This document shows, one piece after another, positions 13,808-22,610 of a DNA stretch of 32,592 nt. The first letter of the stretch is position 1; the number at the start of each line of letters is the position of its first letter. Source of the DNA: an uncultured Faecalibacterium sp. (GTDB lineage Bacteria; Bacillota; Clostridia; Oscillospirales; Ruminococcaceae); assembly GCA_900539945.1 (NCBI GenBank), contig UQDV01000028.1, forward strand, positions 1 through 32,592. The letters run 5' to 3'. The notes beneath the pieces were generated by a model that had not been told where the DNA came from, made no database searches, and saw only the letters and a program-made list of their open reading frames with translations. A program made the translations under genes and the position numbers.

Positions 13808-13836
13808 AGTGTACCACAGCCGCCGCCCCATTGCAA
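13808..13836 (-). promoter_or_regulatory. Promoter of ruvX
   Basis: Minus-strand TTGCAA (plus 13831-13836), 17-nt spacer and TACACT (plus 13808-13813), with TGTGG directly before the -10 (TRTGN). Confidence 0.75.
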
Positions 13837-13864
13837 AGAAAACCGTAGTTTTGCAGGCGGTTTC

Positions 13865-13874
13865 GTGTTACAAT
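13865..13874 (+). promoter_or_regulatory. Possible extended -10 promoter of addBA
   Basis: GTGT-TACAAT at 13865-13874 keeps the TGN of an extended -10. No convincing -35 is seen. The AddB ATG is 39 nt downstream. Confidence 0.45.
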
Positions 13875-13912
13875 AACGGCAGGACATCCCAAACGACAAA
13901 GGAGGAAACAGC

Positions 13913-16900
13913 ATGCTCAAACTGGTTCTGGGCGGCTCCGGCAGCGGCAAGACCACCCTGCTGTATGCCCGCATCAAGGCGCGGGCCGAGGCCGGGCAGC
14001 GCAGCATTCTGTTGGTGCCGGAACAGTTCACCTCCAGCACCGAGGGCCGCATCTACCGGGAACTGGGGGACGCGCTCTCCGGCATGGTGGACAGCTATTC
14101 CTTCACCAGCCTGGCGGAGCACATCCTCTCGGCCGAGGGCGGTGCAGCGGTGCAGACCCTCTCGGATGCGGGCCGTGCTGTGCTGGTGCGCCGCACGCTG
14201 GAAGAGCTGCAGGACACGGTACAGTATTATTACCGCCACCGGCGCAGTGCGGCGTTCTGCCAGATGGCCGCTGAGACCATCGACGAGCTGAAAAGCGCCG
14301 GGCTTTCGGGGCAGCAGCTGTACCGGCTGGCCCAGGGATGCGGTTCCGGCAGCGGCAAGCTCACCGAGCTGGCACTGATCCTGCAGGGCTATGAAACGCT
14401 GCTGGCCAGCACCGGTATGGACCCCTCCGACCGGCTGGAACTGGCGGCGGACCGGCTGGAAGCGGCCCTTGCCCGGGGCAGCCTGCCGGAGTTTTTGCAG
14501 GACCGGGCCGTGTTCATTGACGAATTCGATACCTTCAACGCCCCCAAAAAGCGGCTGCTGGCGGCACTGCTCACGGCACTGCCGCAGGTGACGGTGGCCC
14601 TGTGCGATGACGGCGCCCCGCTGGTGCCGGGGGACACCGGGCTGTTTGCCGGAGCCAAGCAGATGGCCGCCCAGCTGCGGCAGCTGGCCCGCAAAAGCGG
14701 CACGGAGGTGGCAGCCCCGGAGCTGCTGCGGCGGGACCTGCGCCACAAGGGTGCACCGGGTCTTGCGGCAGTGGCAGCACTGCTGGAAGGAAACGGCACG
14801 GAAGTGACGCAGGCACCGGAAGTGCGGCTGTTCCCGGCAGCCAGCCGCGAAGAGGAAGCCCGGTGCGCAGCGGCCGCCATCCGCCGCCTGATGCGGCAGG
14901 GCGTGCGGTGCGGCAAGATCGCCGTGGTCTGCCGCGACATTGCAAAATACCGGGCGGCCGTGCGGTATGAGTTCCGCATGGCGGACATCCCGCTGTACTG
15001 CGACGAGCCCACGACCCCGGAGTTCAGCGCCCCGGCCACGGCGGTGCGGGCCTTGCTGGCCCTGCTGCGGGGTGCGGACATGACCGAGCAGCTTACCGTG
15101 CTGGCCAAGACCGGGCTGTGTGCGCTGTCGGAAGAGCAGGTATGCGCGCTGGAAAACTATGCCTACACCTGGTCGCCCAATGCGGCGGCCTGGCGGGCCG
15201 AATTCACCAAAAACCCAAAGGGCTTTGGTGAAAACGAGCTGACCGACGAGGATCGGCAGAATCTTGCCTGGACCGAGGACGCCCGCCGGAAGCTGGTGAA
15301 CGCCGTGGACACCCTGCGCGGAAAGGTGAAGGGCGGCAACGCGGAGCAGATCAGCCGGGCTGTTTATTTCTGCCTGAAGGAGCTGGGGGCCGAGGAACAG
15401 CAGGCCGGGCTGGTGGAGGATATCCGCGCGGCACGGGGCATCCCGGCGGCGGAGGAAGCCGCCCGCGAGTGGAACGTGGTGATGCAGCTGCTGGACGAGA
15501 TGGCCAGCCTGCTGGGGCAGCAGAGCGTGACCGTGGCTGAGTACGAGGACCTGTTCGGCCTGCTGCTGCGTTCGTCCGACCTGGGGCATATCCCCCAGAC
15601 GCTGGACGCTGTGGTGCTGGCCAGCGCCGGTAAAATGCGTCTGGATGCGCCGGACTATGTGTTCGTGCTGGGGCTGGCAGAAGGGGAGTTCCCCTGTGCA
15701 CCGGCCGAGAGCGGCCTGCTGACCCACGCCGACCGTGACGCACTGATGGCCCAGCAGGTGGAACTGCCGGACTGCTTTGAGAACCGGGTCATCCGGGAGC
15801 AGGTGTGTTTTTATAAAGCGCTCACCGCCCCGGCAAAGGGGCTGTGGCTCAGCTGGCCCAAGGGACAGGGCCAGACCCTGTGCGCGGCGGTGGAGCCCCT
15901 TGTGGATGCACTGCACCCGGCTGCCCCGGAACTGGAGCTGACCGACCTTGCCGCCACCCCGGCGGACGGTCTGGACACGCTGGGCGGCGGCTGGCTGCTC
16001 ACCGATGTGGAGCGCGCCAGCCTGACCGAGGCCCTGCACACCCCCGGTGCCGGGCAGCCGAAGGGCCTTGCCCTGCTGCACCGCATGGAAGAGAACCCGC
16101 CCCGGCAGGTGTACGACCTGCCCGCGCTGGAAACGCTGCTGGGCCGGAGGCTCCGCGTCTCGCCCAGCCAGCTGGAAAAATACTATACCTGCCGGTACGG
16201 CTATTTTCTGCAATATGTGCTGGGGCTGAAGCCCCGCAAACGGGCGGAGCTTTCCGCCGACCAGAGCGGCACCCTGATGCACTGGGTGCTGCAGATGGCA
16301 CTGGACCCCCACCCGGGGCCGGACAACCCCTGTGCGGCCCTGCAGCCCTATCTGGAACTGGATGACGAAGCCATGGCCGCGCTGGCCGGGCTGCTGGTGG
16401 ACGAGTATGCAAAGCGCTTTCTGCCGGAGGACACGGCCCGCTTTGCCTACCTGCTCTCCCGGCTGAAAAAGAGCATGACCGGCCTGCTGTGCTACCTGCG
16501 GGACGAACAGAACCAGTCCCGGTTCCGTCCGGTGGCCTGTGAGCTGAAGATCGGCAGCGGGGCCGACGCCGTGCCCGGGCAGCTGTATCACCTGTCGGAC
16601 GGGCGCACCGTGCAGCTCATCGGTACGGTGGACCGCGCCGACGAGTGGGTGGAAGAGGACGGCACCCGCTGGGTGCGGGTGGTGGACTACAAGACCGGCA
16701 CCAAGAAACTGGACCTGAAAGAAGTGTACTGCGGGCTGGACTGCCAGATGCTGCTGTACCTGTTCAGCCTGACCCGCGACCCCAGCGGACGCTTTACCGG
16801 GGCGGAACCGGCGGGCGTGCTGTATCTGCTGGCCGACCCCGCCCCGGAGACCACCACCCGCGAAAAGGCCGCCCGCAGCGTGGAATATCAGCTGGACGGT

Positions 16901-17266
16901 CTGGTGCGGGACGAGCAGAAGGTGTTCGATGCCATGGATGCGGACGAGACGGGCCGGTATCTGCCCTTCGGCTACCGCAACGGCGCGCCCAGCCCTTACC
17001 AGAAGGACAAGCGTGCGGACATCGCCAAGCTCAACCGCATCCGGCTGCATCTGGATGACCTCGTCACCCGGATGGGGGAGCAGCTGTACGGCGGGCAGAT
17101 CGCTGCCGAGCCGCTGGTGGTCAGCACCAACCGCAGCCCCTGTGCCTGGTGCGATTATGATTTTATCTGCTGCCATGAGACCGGCATCGGGGAGCGGGGC
17201 CTGGAAGCCCCGGCAAAACCCTTTGAGCCGGAAGCAGCGGCAGAGGATGAGGAGGAACCGACATGA
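13913..17266 (+). CDS. addB: ATP-dependent helicase/nuclease AddAB, subunit B
   Basis: This 1117-aa protein is AddB of the AddAB helicase-nuclease, which resects double-strand breaks to a Chi-like site for RecA loading, as RecBCD does in E. coli. Its Walker A motif is GGSGSGKTT at residues 7-15. The C-terminal nuclease domain has the RecB-family residues in VRVVDYKTGTKK. Four cysteines expected to hold the AddB 4Fe-4S cluster are in place: C760 (YYTCRYGYF), then C1077, C1080 and C1086 (CAWCDYDFIC), the same C-x2-C-x5-C spacing as B. subtilis AddB. AGGAGG lies just ahead of the ATG. The stop overlaps the addA start by 4 nt, so subunits are made in a coupled way. Confidence 0.96.
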   Translation: MLKLVLGGSGSGKTTLLYARIKARAEAGQRSILLVPEQFTSSTEGRIYRELGDALSGMVDSYSFTSLAEHILSAEGGAAVQTLSDAGRAVLVRRTLEELQDTVQYYYRHRRSAAFCQMAAETIDELKSAGLSGQQLYRLAQGCGSGSGKLTELALILQGYETLLASTGMDPSDRLELAADRLEAALARGSLPEFLQDRAVFIDEFDTFNAPKKRLLAALLTALPQVTVALCDDGAPLVPGDTGLFAGAKQMAAQLRQLARKSGTEVAAPELLRRDLRHKGAPGLAAVAALLEGNGTEVTQAPEVRLFPAASREEEARCAAAAIRRLMRQGVRCGKIAVVCRDIAKYRAAVRYEFRMADIPLYCDEPTTPEFSAPATAVRALLALLRGADMTEQLTVLAKTGLCALSEEQVCALENYAYTWSPNAAAWRAEFTKNPKGFGENELTDEDRQNLAWTEDARRKLVNAVDTLRGKVKGGNAEQISRAVYFCLKELGAEEQQAGLVEDIRAARGIPAAEEAAREWNVVMQLLDEMASLLGQQSVTVAEYEDLFGLLLRSSDLGHIPQTLDAVVLASAGKMRLDAPDYVFVLGLAEGEFPCAPAESGLLTHADRDALMAQQVELPDCFENRVIREQVCFYKALTAPAKGLWLSWPKGQGQTLCAAVEPLVDALHPAAPELELTDLAATPADGLDTLGGGWLLTDVERASLTEALHTPGAGQPKGLALLHRMEENPPRQVYDLPALETLLGRRLRVSPSQLEKYYTCRYGYFLQYVLGLKPRKRAELSADQSGTLMHWVLQMALDPHPGPDNPCAALQPYLELDDEAMAALAGLLVDEYAKRFLPEDTARFAYLLSRLKKSMTGLLCYLRDEQNQSRFRPVACELKIGSGADAVPGQLYHLSDGRTVQLIGTVDRADEWVEEDGTRWVRVVDYKTGTKKLDLKEVYCGLDCQMLLYLFSLTRDPSGRFTGAEPAGVLYLLADPAPETTTREKAARSVEYQLDGLVRDEQKVFDAMDADETGRYLPFGYRNGAPSPYQKDKRADIAKLNRIRLHLDDLVTRMGEQLYGGQIAAEPLVVSTNRSPCAWCDYDFICCHETGIGERGLEAPAKPFEPEAAAEDEEEPT

Positions 17267-20200
17267 GCGAACCCAGATGGACGCCTGCCCAGCGTGCCGC
17301 CATCGACGACCGGGGCGGGGCGCTGCTGGTGAGTGCGGCGGCCGGCAGCGGCAAGACGGCGGTGCTGACCGAGCGCGCTGTGCGCCTCATCACCGACCCG
17401 GAGCACCCGGTGGACGCCGACCGGCTGCTCATCGTCACCTTTACGAATGCGGCGGCGGCGGAGCTGCGGGCCCGCATCGGGCAGGCGCTGCTGCGCCGCT
17501 GCCAGCAGGAGCCGGGAAACACGGCCCTGCGCCGCCAGCGGATGCTGCTGCAGCGTGCACCCATCTGCACCATGGACGCGTTCTGTCTGGACCTGCTGCA
17601 CAAGCATTTTCAGGCGCTGGATATCCCGCCGGATTTTGCCCCGGCAGACCCCGGCAGCGTGGAGCTGCTGCGCACGGCGGCACTGGCCGAAACGCTGGAG
17701 CACGCCTACGCGGACCCGGATTTCTGCGCCTTTGCCGACCTGTACGGCAAGGGCCGCACCGACAAACCGGCGGGGGACACCATCCTGCAGGTGTATGATT
17801 TCCTGCGGGCGCTGCCGGACTACGACCGCAAGCTGGACGAATTTCTGGTTCCATGGCAGCAGGAAAACGGCTTTGACGTCACCTGCTGGCATGACTTGCT
17901 GCTGGCGCAGGCAGCCCGCGATGCAAAGGCGGCCCGCGAGCTGCTGTGCGCCGCCCAGCAGGACTGCCGGGAGGACTATGCCCAGGAAATGGCGGAGGCC
18001 GGAGAAAAAAAGACCCCGGCGGCCATCCGGAAAGCGGAAGCAGCGGTGGCCGAAAAATACGCCGACGCGCAGGGCCGTCTGGAACGCTCTGCCGCCCTGC
18101 TGGGCGAGGTGGAGCGGCTGGCACAGGCAGGGGAGTGGACGCCCCTGTACGACCGGCTCACCCCTTTTGTGCTGGGCATGGAAGAGCAGCCCGGCCTGAA
18201 GGGCATGAAAAAACGGCTGAAGGGCGACCACAAGACGGCCATCAAGACCCGTGCCGACGAGGCCGCCGACCTGTTTGCTCAGATCACGGAGCTTGTCTCC
18301 TGCAGCGAGGAAGAAGCGGAAGCCGACCGGCAGGCGGCCCTGCCCCGGCTGCAGGCCCTGTTTGCGGCGGTGCGGGATTTCGACGCCCGGTTCTCGGCCA
18401 AAAAGCGGGAGCGCAAGCTGCTGGAATTCAGCGATTTTGAACACTTTGCCCTGCGGCTGCTGCGCAGCCCGGACGGCACCCCCACCCCGCTGTGCGGGAG
18501 CATCCGGCAGAACTATGCTGCCGTGATGGTGGACGAATATCAGGACACCAATGCTTTGCAGGATGCCCTGTACCGCTGCCTTGCCTCCCCGGCGGGGGAT
18601 GACCTCTTTCTGGTAGGCGACCTGAAGCAGAGCATCTACCGCTTCCGGCAGGCCGACCCCAGCATCTTCCGGGAAAAGCTGGACCGCTGGCCGGCCCTGC
18701 CCGGCGGGGCGGCCCGCCCGCGCCCGCCGGAGGGTACTGCCGGGCAAAACGCCCTGCTGGCGCTGGACGCCAATTTCCGTTCGGCCCCGCAGGTGGTGGA
18801 GGGCATCAACTTCATTTTTGAGCAGCTCATGACCCCGCAGCTGGGCGATACCGCTTACGGCGACGGGCAGCGGCTGGTGTGCGGCGCACCGGGGGACTAC
18901 CCCGGCAGCGTGGAAGCACAGTTTCTGCCGGACGATGAAGCGGAGACGGACGCAGCATGGATCGCCCGGCGCATCGAAGAATTGGTGGCCGCCGGGGAGC
19001 CGGTGCGGGAGGGCAGCACGACCCGCCCGGTGCAGTACGAGGACTGCTGCATCCTGCTTTCGGCCCGCGGGGACTTCCCGGCCTATGTGGAAGCTCTCAC
19101 GGCCCGTGGCATCCCGGTGTATGCCGACGCCCGGGAAAACCTGATGGAAGCACCCCACATCCGGCCGCTCATCTCGCTGCTGAAGGTCATCGACAACCCG
19201 GCGCAGGACATCTATCTGGCTGCGGCCATGCTGGGGCCGGTGTTCGGCTTTACGGATGACGACCTGGTGCGGCTGCGGGCACAGAGCGCCGCGCTGCAGA
19301 AGGAACAGAACGCCGGAAATGCCGGAAAGCCCGCCCGCATGAGCCTGTACGGTGCGCTGCTGCTGGCGCGGCAAGGCCCGGCGGAGGACCCCTTTACCCA
19401 AAAGGTGAATGATTTTTACGATAAGCTCACGGCCCTGCGGCAGATGGCCCGCAGCGTGCCGGCAGAGCAGCTGCTGGAAGAAATTTTTGCCACCACCGGC
19501 TACCTTGCCGCACTGGGGGTGACCGAGAACGGTGCCCGCCGCCGGGAGGATGCCCGGCGGTTCGCCTCCTTCTGCGCGGCGTCCGGTGCGGGCGGCATCT
19601 CGGCATTGGTGCGCGCCATCGACGCGGCGGCGCTGGCCGGTTCCACCGGACAGGACACCACCCCCGGCGGGGCAAGGCCCGGCTGTGTGACCGTGATGAC
19701 CATCCACCGCTCCAAGGGCCTGCAGTTCCCGGTGGTGTTCGTGGCCGATACCGGGCGGCGGTTCAACGCGGCCGATACCCGGCAGCCGGTGCTGCTGCAC
19801 CGGGAATACGGGGCAGGCCTGCGGCTGCGGCCGGAACAGGGCGAGGGCGCCTATAAAACGGCGGCCTACACCGCGCTGGCCGAGGTACACGGGCAGGAGC
19901 TGCGCAGCGAGCAGATGCGCCTTTTGTATGTGGCCCTGACCCGCGCACAGGACAGGCTCATCCTCACGGTGCCGCTGGGCATCGGCAAGACCGCGAACCC
20001 CTTTGCCAAAGCGGCGGCGTTTCTGGCGGCGGGGGCGGGATCCACCCTGCACGGGCAGGCAAACTGCTTTGCCGACTGGCTGCGGGCGGCGCTGCTGGTG
20101 CATCCCTGCGGCGGGCCGCTGCGGCGATTGGCAGGGGATCTGGAGCTGCCCTTTGCGGACACCCGCAGCACGGTGGCCATTACCCTGCCGGAAACGACAC

Positions 20201-20964
20201 AGCCGGAGCAGGAACAACAGCCTGAGGAGCTGGAACCGCAAGCCCCGGCGGCCGCGGACCGGGCCCTTGTGGAACAGCTGCGGGCGGGCTTTGCCTGGCA
20301 GTACCCGGCGGCAGACCTGGCCCGGGTGCCTGCCAAGGTCAGCGTGACCAGCATCGTGCACAAGGCGGAGCAGACCACGCTGGAGCGGCCGGGCTTCCTC
20401 TCCAAAGACGGCCTGACCGCCGCCGAGATGGGCACGGCCCTGCATGCATTTCTGGAGCACGCCGATTTTGCGGCGCTGGCAGAGGCAAAAGCAGCCGGGA
20501 CGCTGGACGAAGCCATCGGAGCGGAACGTGACCGGCAGGCGGCTGCACAGCTCACCGCACCGGAGATCGCCGCAAAGTTGGATGCCGTGCGCATCCGCCG
20601 CTTTGTGCAGAGCGAGGCCTTTGCAAAGATCTGCGCGGCACAGCAGGTGCTGCGGGAGCTGGCATTCATCACAGCACTGCCCGCCGCCGAGGTGCTTGCC
20701 GCCCAGGGAAGCCCGGCCCCGGACACGGCCCCGGAAGCGCAGGTGCTGGTGCAGGGCATCGCAGACCTTGTGCTGGTGTACCCGGACCATCTGGAACTGC
20801 TGGACTACAAGACCGACCGCCGCAAAACAGCCGCGGATTTTGTGCGGGCCTACAAACCCCAGCTGGACCTGTATGCGCTGGCCGTCGGCAAACGCTTTGC
20901 CCCGAAGCCGGTGACCTATAAAGGCATCTACTCGCTGGAACTGGGCAGGTTGATCGAGGTATGA
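17263..20964 (+). CDS. addA: ATP-dependent helicase/nuclease AddAB, subunit A
   Basis: This 1233-aa UvrD/Rep-type helicase has a C-terminal nuclease domain and is the motor subunit of AddAB. The N-terminal Q-like motif is WTPAQRAAID and Walker A is AAAGSGKTAVLTER at about residues 26-39. Further motifs are the DEYQDTN Walker B, GDLKQSIYRFRQADP (motif III), TIHRSKGLQFPVVFVAD (motif V) and LLYVALTRAQDRL (motif VI). The nuclease core is in GIADLVLVYPDHLELLDYKTDR (split here by words only for length: GIADLVLVYPD, then LLDYKTDR), with the catalytic Asp, Asp and Lys. All motifs needed for both activities are intact. The ATG at 17263 overlaps the addB stop. No terminator hairpin is visible in the 40 bp after the stop. 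Confidence 0.96.
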   Translation: MSEPRWTPAQRAAIDDRGGALLVSAAAGSGKTAVLTERAVRLITDPEHPVDADRLLIVTFTNAAAAELRARIGQALLRRCQQEPGNTALRRQRMLLQRAPICTMDAFCLDLLHKHFQALDIPPDFAPADPGSVELLRTAALAETLEHAYADPDFCAFADLYGKGRTDKPAGDTILQVYDFLRALPDYDRKLDEFLVPWQQENGFDVTCWHDLLLAQAARDAKAARELLCAAQQDCREDYAQEMAEAGEKKTPAAIRKAEAAVAEKYADAQGRLERSAALLGEVERLAQAGEWTPLYDRLTPFVLGMEEQPGLKGMKKRLKGDHKTAIKTRADEAADLFAQITELVSCSEEEAEADRQAALPRLQALFAAVRDFDARFSAKKRERKLLEFSDFEHFALRLLRSPDGTPTPLCGSIRQNYAAVMVDEYQDTNALQDALYRCLASPAGDDLFLVGDLKQSIYRFRQADPSIFREKLDRWPALPGGAARPRPPEGTAGQNALLALDANFRSAPQVVEGINFIFEQLMTPQLGDTAYGDGQRLVCGAPGDYPGSVEAQFLPDDEAETDAAWIARRIEELVAAGEPVREGSTTRPVQYEDCCILLSARGDFPAYVEALTARGIPVYADARENLMEAPHIRPLISLLKVIDNPAQDIYLAAAMLGPVFGFTDDDLVRLRAQSAALQKEQNAGNAGKPARMSLYGALLLARQGPAEDPFTQKVNDFYDKLTALRQMARSVPAEQLLEEIFATTGYLAALGVTENGARRREDARRFASFCAASGAGGISALVRAIDAAALAGSTGQDTTPGGARPGCVTVMTIHRSKGLQFPVVFVADTGRRFNAADTRQPVLLHREYGAGLRLRPEQGEGAYKTAAYTALAEVHGQELRSEQMRLLYVALTRAQDRLILTVPLGIGKTANPFAKAAAFLAAGAGSTLHGQANCFADWLRAALLVHPCGGPLRRLAGDLELPFADTRSTVAITLPETTQPEQEQQPEELEPQAPAAADRALVEQLRAGFAWQYPAADLARVPAKVSVTSIVHKAEQTTLERPGFLSKDGLTAAEMGTALHAFLEHADFAALAEAKAAGTLDEAIGAERDRQAAAQLTAPEIAAKLDAVRIRRFVQSEAFAKICAAQQVLRELAFITALPAAEVLAAQGSPAPDTAPEAQVLVQGIADLVLVYPDHLELLDYKTDRRKTAADFVRAYKPQLDLYALAVGKRFAPKPVTYKGIYSLELGRLIEV

Positions 20965-21004
20965 GGACGATTCATATTTTTCTCGTAAAACGCATAAAAA
21001 GTGC

Positions 21005-21033
21005 TTGACAGGCCCCTGCAGCTGTGGTAGAAT
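21005..21033 (+). promoter_or_regulatory. Promoter of infC-rpmI-rplT
   Basis: TTGACA (21005-21010), 17-nt spacer and TAGAAT (21028-21033), with TGTGG directly before the -10. The predicted start near 21040 leaves a leader of about 190 nt before infC. Confidence 0.85.
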
Positions 21034-21039
21034 AACCGG

Positions 21040-21184
21040 GTAAAGAAAGCAGCTACGGCCTGTGCCGCGCTCGCCTTGTGGGGTCAGAATCCCCGGGCTA
21101 TACCCAAGTGCATCTGTTCTTTGAGCAGATCGCGGCTTTGTGTGAATTTTGCGCGGCTGTCCAGAAACTGGGCGGCCGCGTTTT
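21040..21184 (+). promoter_or_regulatory. infC leader with attenuator terminator (L20-leader-like)
   Basis: The untranslated leader ends in a strong terminator. CGCGGCTGTCCAG (21152-21164) pairs without gaps (two G-T wobbles) with CTGGGCGGCCGCG (21168-21180), and TTTTCT follows. It lies about 50 nt before the infC start. An upstream GCCGCG (21064-21069) can pair with CGCGGC at 21131-21136 or with the first arm of the terminator at 21152-21157. That offers terminator and antiterminator forms. In B. subtilis the infC leader is controlled this way by ribosomal protein L20. The mechanism here is inferred from matching layout; I have not aligned the two RNAs. Confidence 0.75.
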
Positions 21185-21231
21185 CTATTGCCAATATTGC
21201 AACACTATGGATTTTGTTTGGAGGTGCATTC

Positions 21232-21765
21232 ATTATCGCTACCGCTGGAAAGTCGAAGGAACTGGAGATCAACGGTCAGATCCGTGACCGTGAAGTTCGC
21301 CTGATCGGAGTTGACGGCGAGCAGAAGGGCGTTGTGTCCATTCAGGTGGCCATGCGCGCTGCTGAGGACGCCGGGCTGGATCTGGTCAAGATCGCACCGC
21401 AGGCCGTTCCGCCTGTGTGCAAGGTGCTGGATTACGGCAAGTACCGTTTTGAACAGCAGAAGAAGGAGAAGGAAGCCAAGAAGAACCAGAAGGTGGTCGA
21501 AGTCAAGGAGACCCGCCTCTCGCTCAACATTGACACCAACGACTTCAACACCAAGCTGAACCAGACTGCCAAGTTCCTGGCAGCTGGCCATAAGGTGAAG
21601 GTTTCGATCCGTTTCCGCGGCCGTGAGATGGCGCACAGTGCCCTGGGTGCCGACGTGCTCAAGCGCTTTGCCGAGGCTCTGCCGCAGGCAAGCATGGACA
21701 AGCAGCCGGTTCTGGAGGGACGTACGATGTCCATTCTGCTGATCCCGAAACCCAATAAGGACTAA
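21232..21765 (+). CDS. infC: Translation initiation factor IF-3
   Basis: This 177-aa IF-3 binds the 30S subunit, keeps 50S away and checks the start codon. The N-terminal domain has EINGQIRDREVRLIGVDGEQ and a tyrosine-containing linker LDYGKYRFEQQKKEKE. The C-terminal domain has KEVKETRLSL-type (VKETRLSLNIDTNDF), KVKVSIRFRGREMAH and the end motif EGRTMSILLIPK. The start is ATT at 21232: GGAGG lies 7 nt upstream, the protein begins exactly where other IF-3 proteins begin, and no ATG or GTG fits. IF-3 rejects AUU starts, so this rare codon gives translational autoregulation, as known in E. coli and Bacillus. It heads infC-rpmI-rplT. Confidence 0.96.
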   Translation: MIATAGKSKELEINGQIRDREVRLIGVDGEQKGVVSIQVAMRAAEDAGLDLVKIAPQAVPPVCKVLDYGKYRFEQQKKEKEAKKNQKVVEVKETRLSLNIDTNDFNTKLNQTAKFLAAGHKVKVSIRFRGREMAHSALGADVLKRFAEALPQASMDKQPVLEGRTMSILLIPKPNKD

Positions 21766-21783
21766 TTTTAGGAGGAAACTAAA

Positions 21784-21987
21784 ATGGCTAAGATGAAACT
21801 GAAGACGCACTCCGGCGCTAAGAAGCGCTTTAAGCTGACCAAGAATGGCAAGATCAAGCGCGGCCACGCATTCCGCAGCCACATCCTGACCAAGAAGACC
21901 ACCAAGCTGACCCGTGGTTATCGTCAGCCCAACTACGTTGACAAGACCAACGCAGCCACCATCAAGAGCATGCTGCCCTACGCCTAA
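21784..21987 (+). CDS. rpmI: 50S ribosomal protein L35
   Basis: This 67-aa protein is very basic and begins [19 protein letters not shown], the standard L35 N-terminus; the middle [17 protein letters not shown] is also characteristic. AGGAGG precedes the ATG. It lies 18 bp after infC, second in the conserved IF3-L35-L20 operon, and there are no stop-start overlaps or anomalies. Confidence 0.98.
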   Translation: MAKMKLKTHSGAKKRFKLTKNGKIKRGHAFRSHILTKKTTKLTRGYRQPNYVDKTNAATIKSMLPYA

Positions 21988-22041
21988 GAGCGAGCCGCAA
22001 GCAAACAGACATTCTACGAGATACTAAAGGAGATATAAAAA

Positions 22042-22392
22042 ATGGCACGTATCAAAGGCGCAACCATGACCCACAAACGTCGTAAGAAGATGCTGAAGCT
22101 GGCCAAGGGCTTCTACGGCTGCAAGAGCAAGCACTTTAAGATGGCCAAGCAGCAGGTCATGAAGAGCGGCAACTACGCTCTGGCAGGCCGCCGCATGAAG
22201 AAGCGTCAGTTCCGCAACCTGTGGATCTGCCGCATCAACAACGCAGTTCGTCCTCTGGGCATGAACTACTCCTCCTTCATGGCTGGCCTGAAGAAGGCAG
22301 GCATCGAGCTGAACCGCAAGATGCTGTCCGAGATGGCCATCAACGATCCCAAGAGCTTTGCTGCTCTGGTCGAGACCGTGAAGAACGCCTGA
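22042..22392 (+). CDS. rplT: 50S ribosomal protein L20
   Basis: This 116-aa protein begins [20 protein letters not shown] and continues with the L20 core: [39 protein letters not shown] (here [16 protein letters not shown]) and the C-terminal [17 protein letters not shown]20 is needed early in 50S assembly; in related bacteria it also represses its own operon by binding the infC leader. AAGGAGAT precedes the ATG. It is followed by a strong terminator at 22408-22439. Confidence 0.98.
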   Translation: MARIKGATMTHKRRKKMLKLAKGFYGCKSKHFKMAKQQVMKSGNYALAGRRMKKRQFRNLWICRINNAVRPLGMNYSSFMAGLKKAGIELNRKMLSEMAINDPKSFAALVETVKNA

Positions 22393-22407
22393 TCAAACTT
22401 CTGACGA

Positions 22408-22439
22408 GACGCCCGCGCGCATACGCGGGCGTCCGTTTT
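22408..22439 (+). terminator. Terminator of infC-rpmI-rplT
   Basis: GACGCCCGCG (22408-22417) pairs perfectly with CGCGGGCGTC (22424-22433), loop of 6 nt, followed by CGTTTT. It begins 15 bp after the rplT stop. Confidence 0.88.
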
Positions 22440-22610
22440 GTATCTGGGGCTTTTTGCGGCGGGAAAAAACATGTTCGGGGCTGCGCCCTGCCGCGAAGCG
22501 ATTTTTGTGGCAGACGCGGCCCTTTTTTGCATTTTGCCCCCTGCGCCGCACAAAAAACAGGGCGGCAGACGAGTTTTGAACGCATCAGAAGCGAAAGGTT
22601 GAGAACACAG
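22440..22610 (+). other. Non-coding gap before the TrmH-type methyltransferase
   Basis: About 170 bp with T-rich and A-rich runs between GC-rich blocks. One hairpin can be drawn (CTGCGCC near 22540 with GGCGGCAG near 22561, one bulge). I see no clear promoter, ORF with a ribosome-binding site, or known RNA here. A reading frame runs through it into the methyltransferase but has no start signal. Confidence 0.4.

Noticed and set aside
13868..20790. Two very long minus-strand frames opposite addB and addA
   Set aside because: Same cause: GC-rich codon bias leaves the opposite frame open. AddB and AddA motifs are complete on the plus strand.
21076..21231. An in-frame ATG upstream extension of infC
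   Set aside because: It would translate through the leader terminator and antiterminator; the Shine-Dalgarno and family N-terminus place the start at the ATT at 21232.
22221..22610. An N-terminal extension of the TrmH-type gene reaching into rplT
   Set aside because: It overlaps rplT and its terminator; methyltransferase homology starts at 22611.
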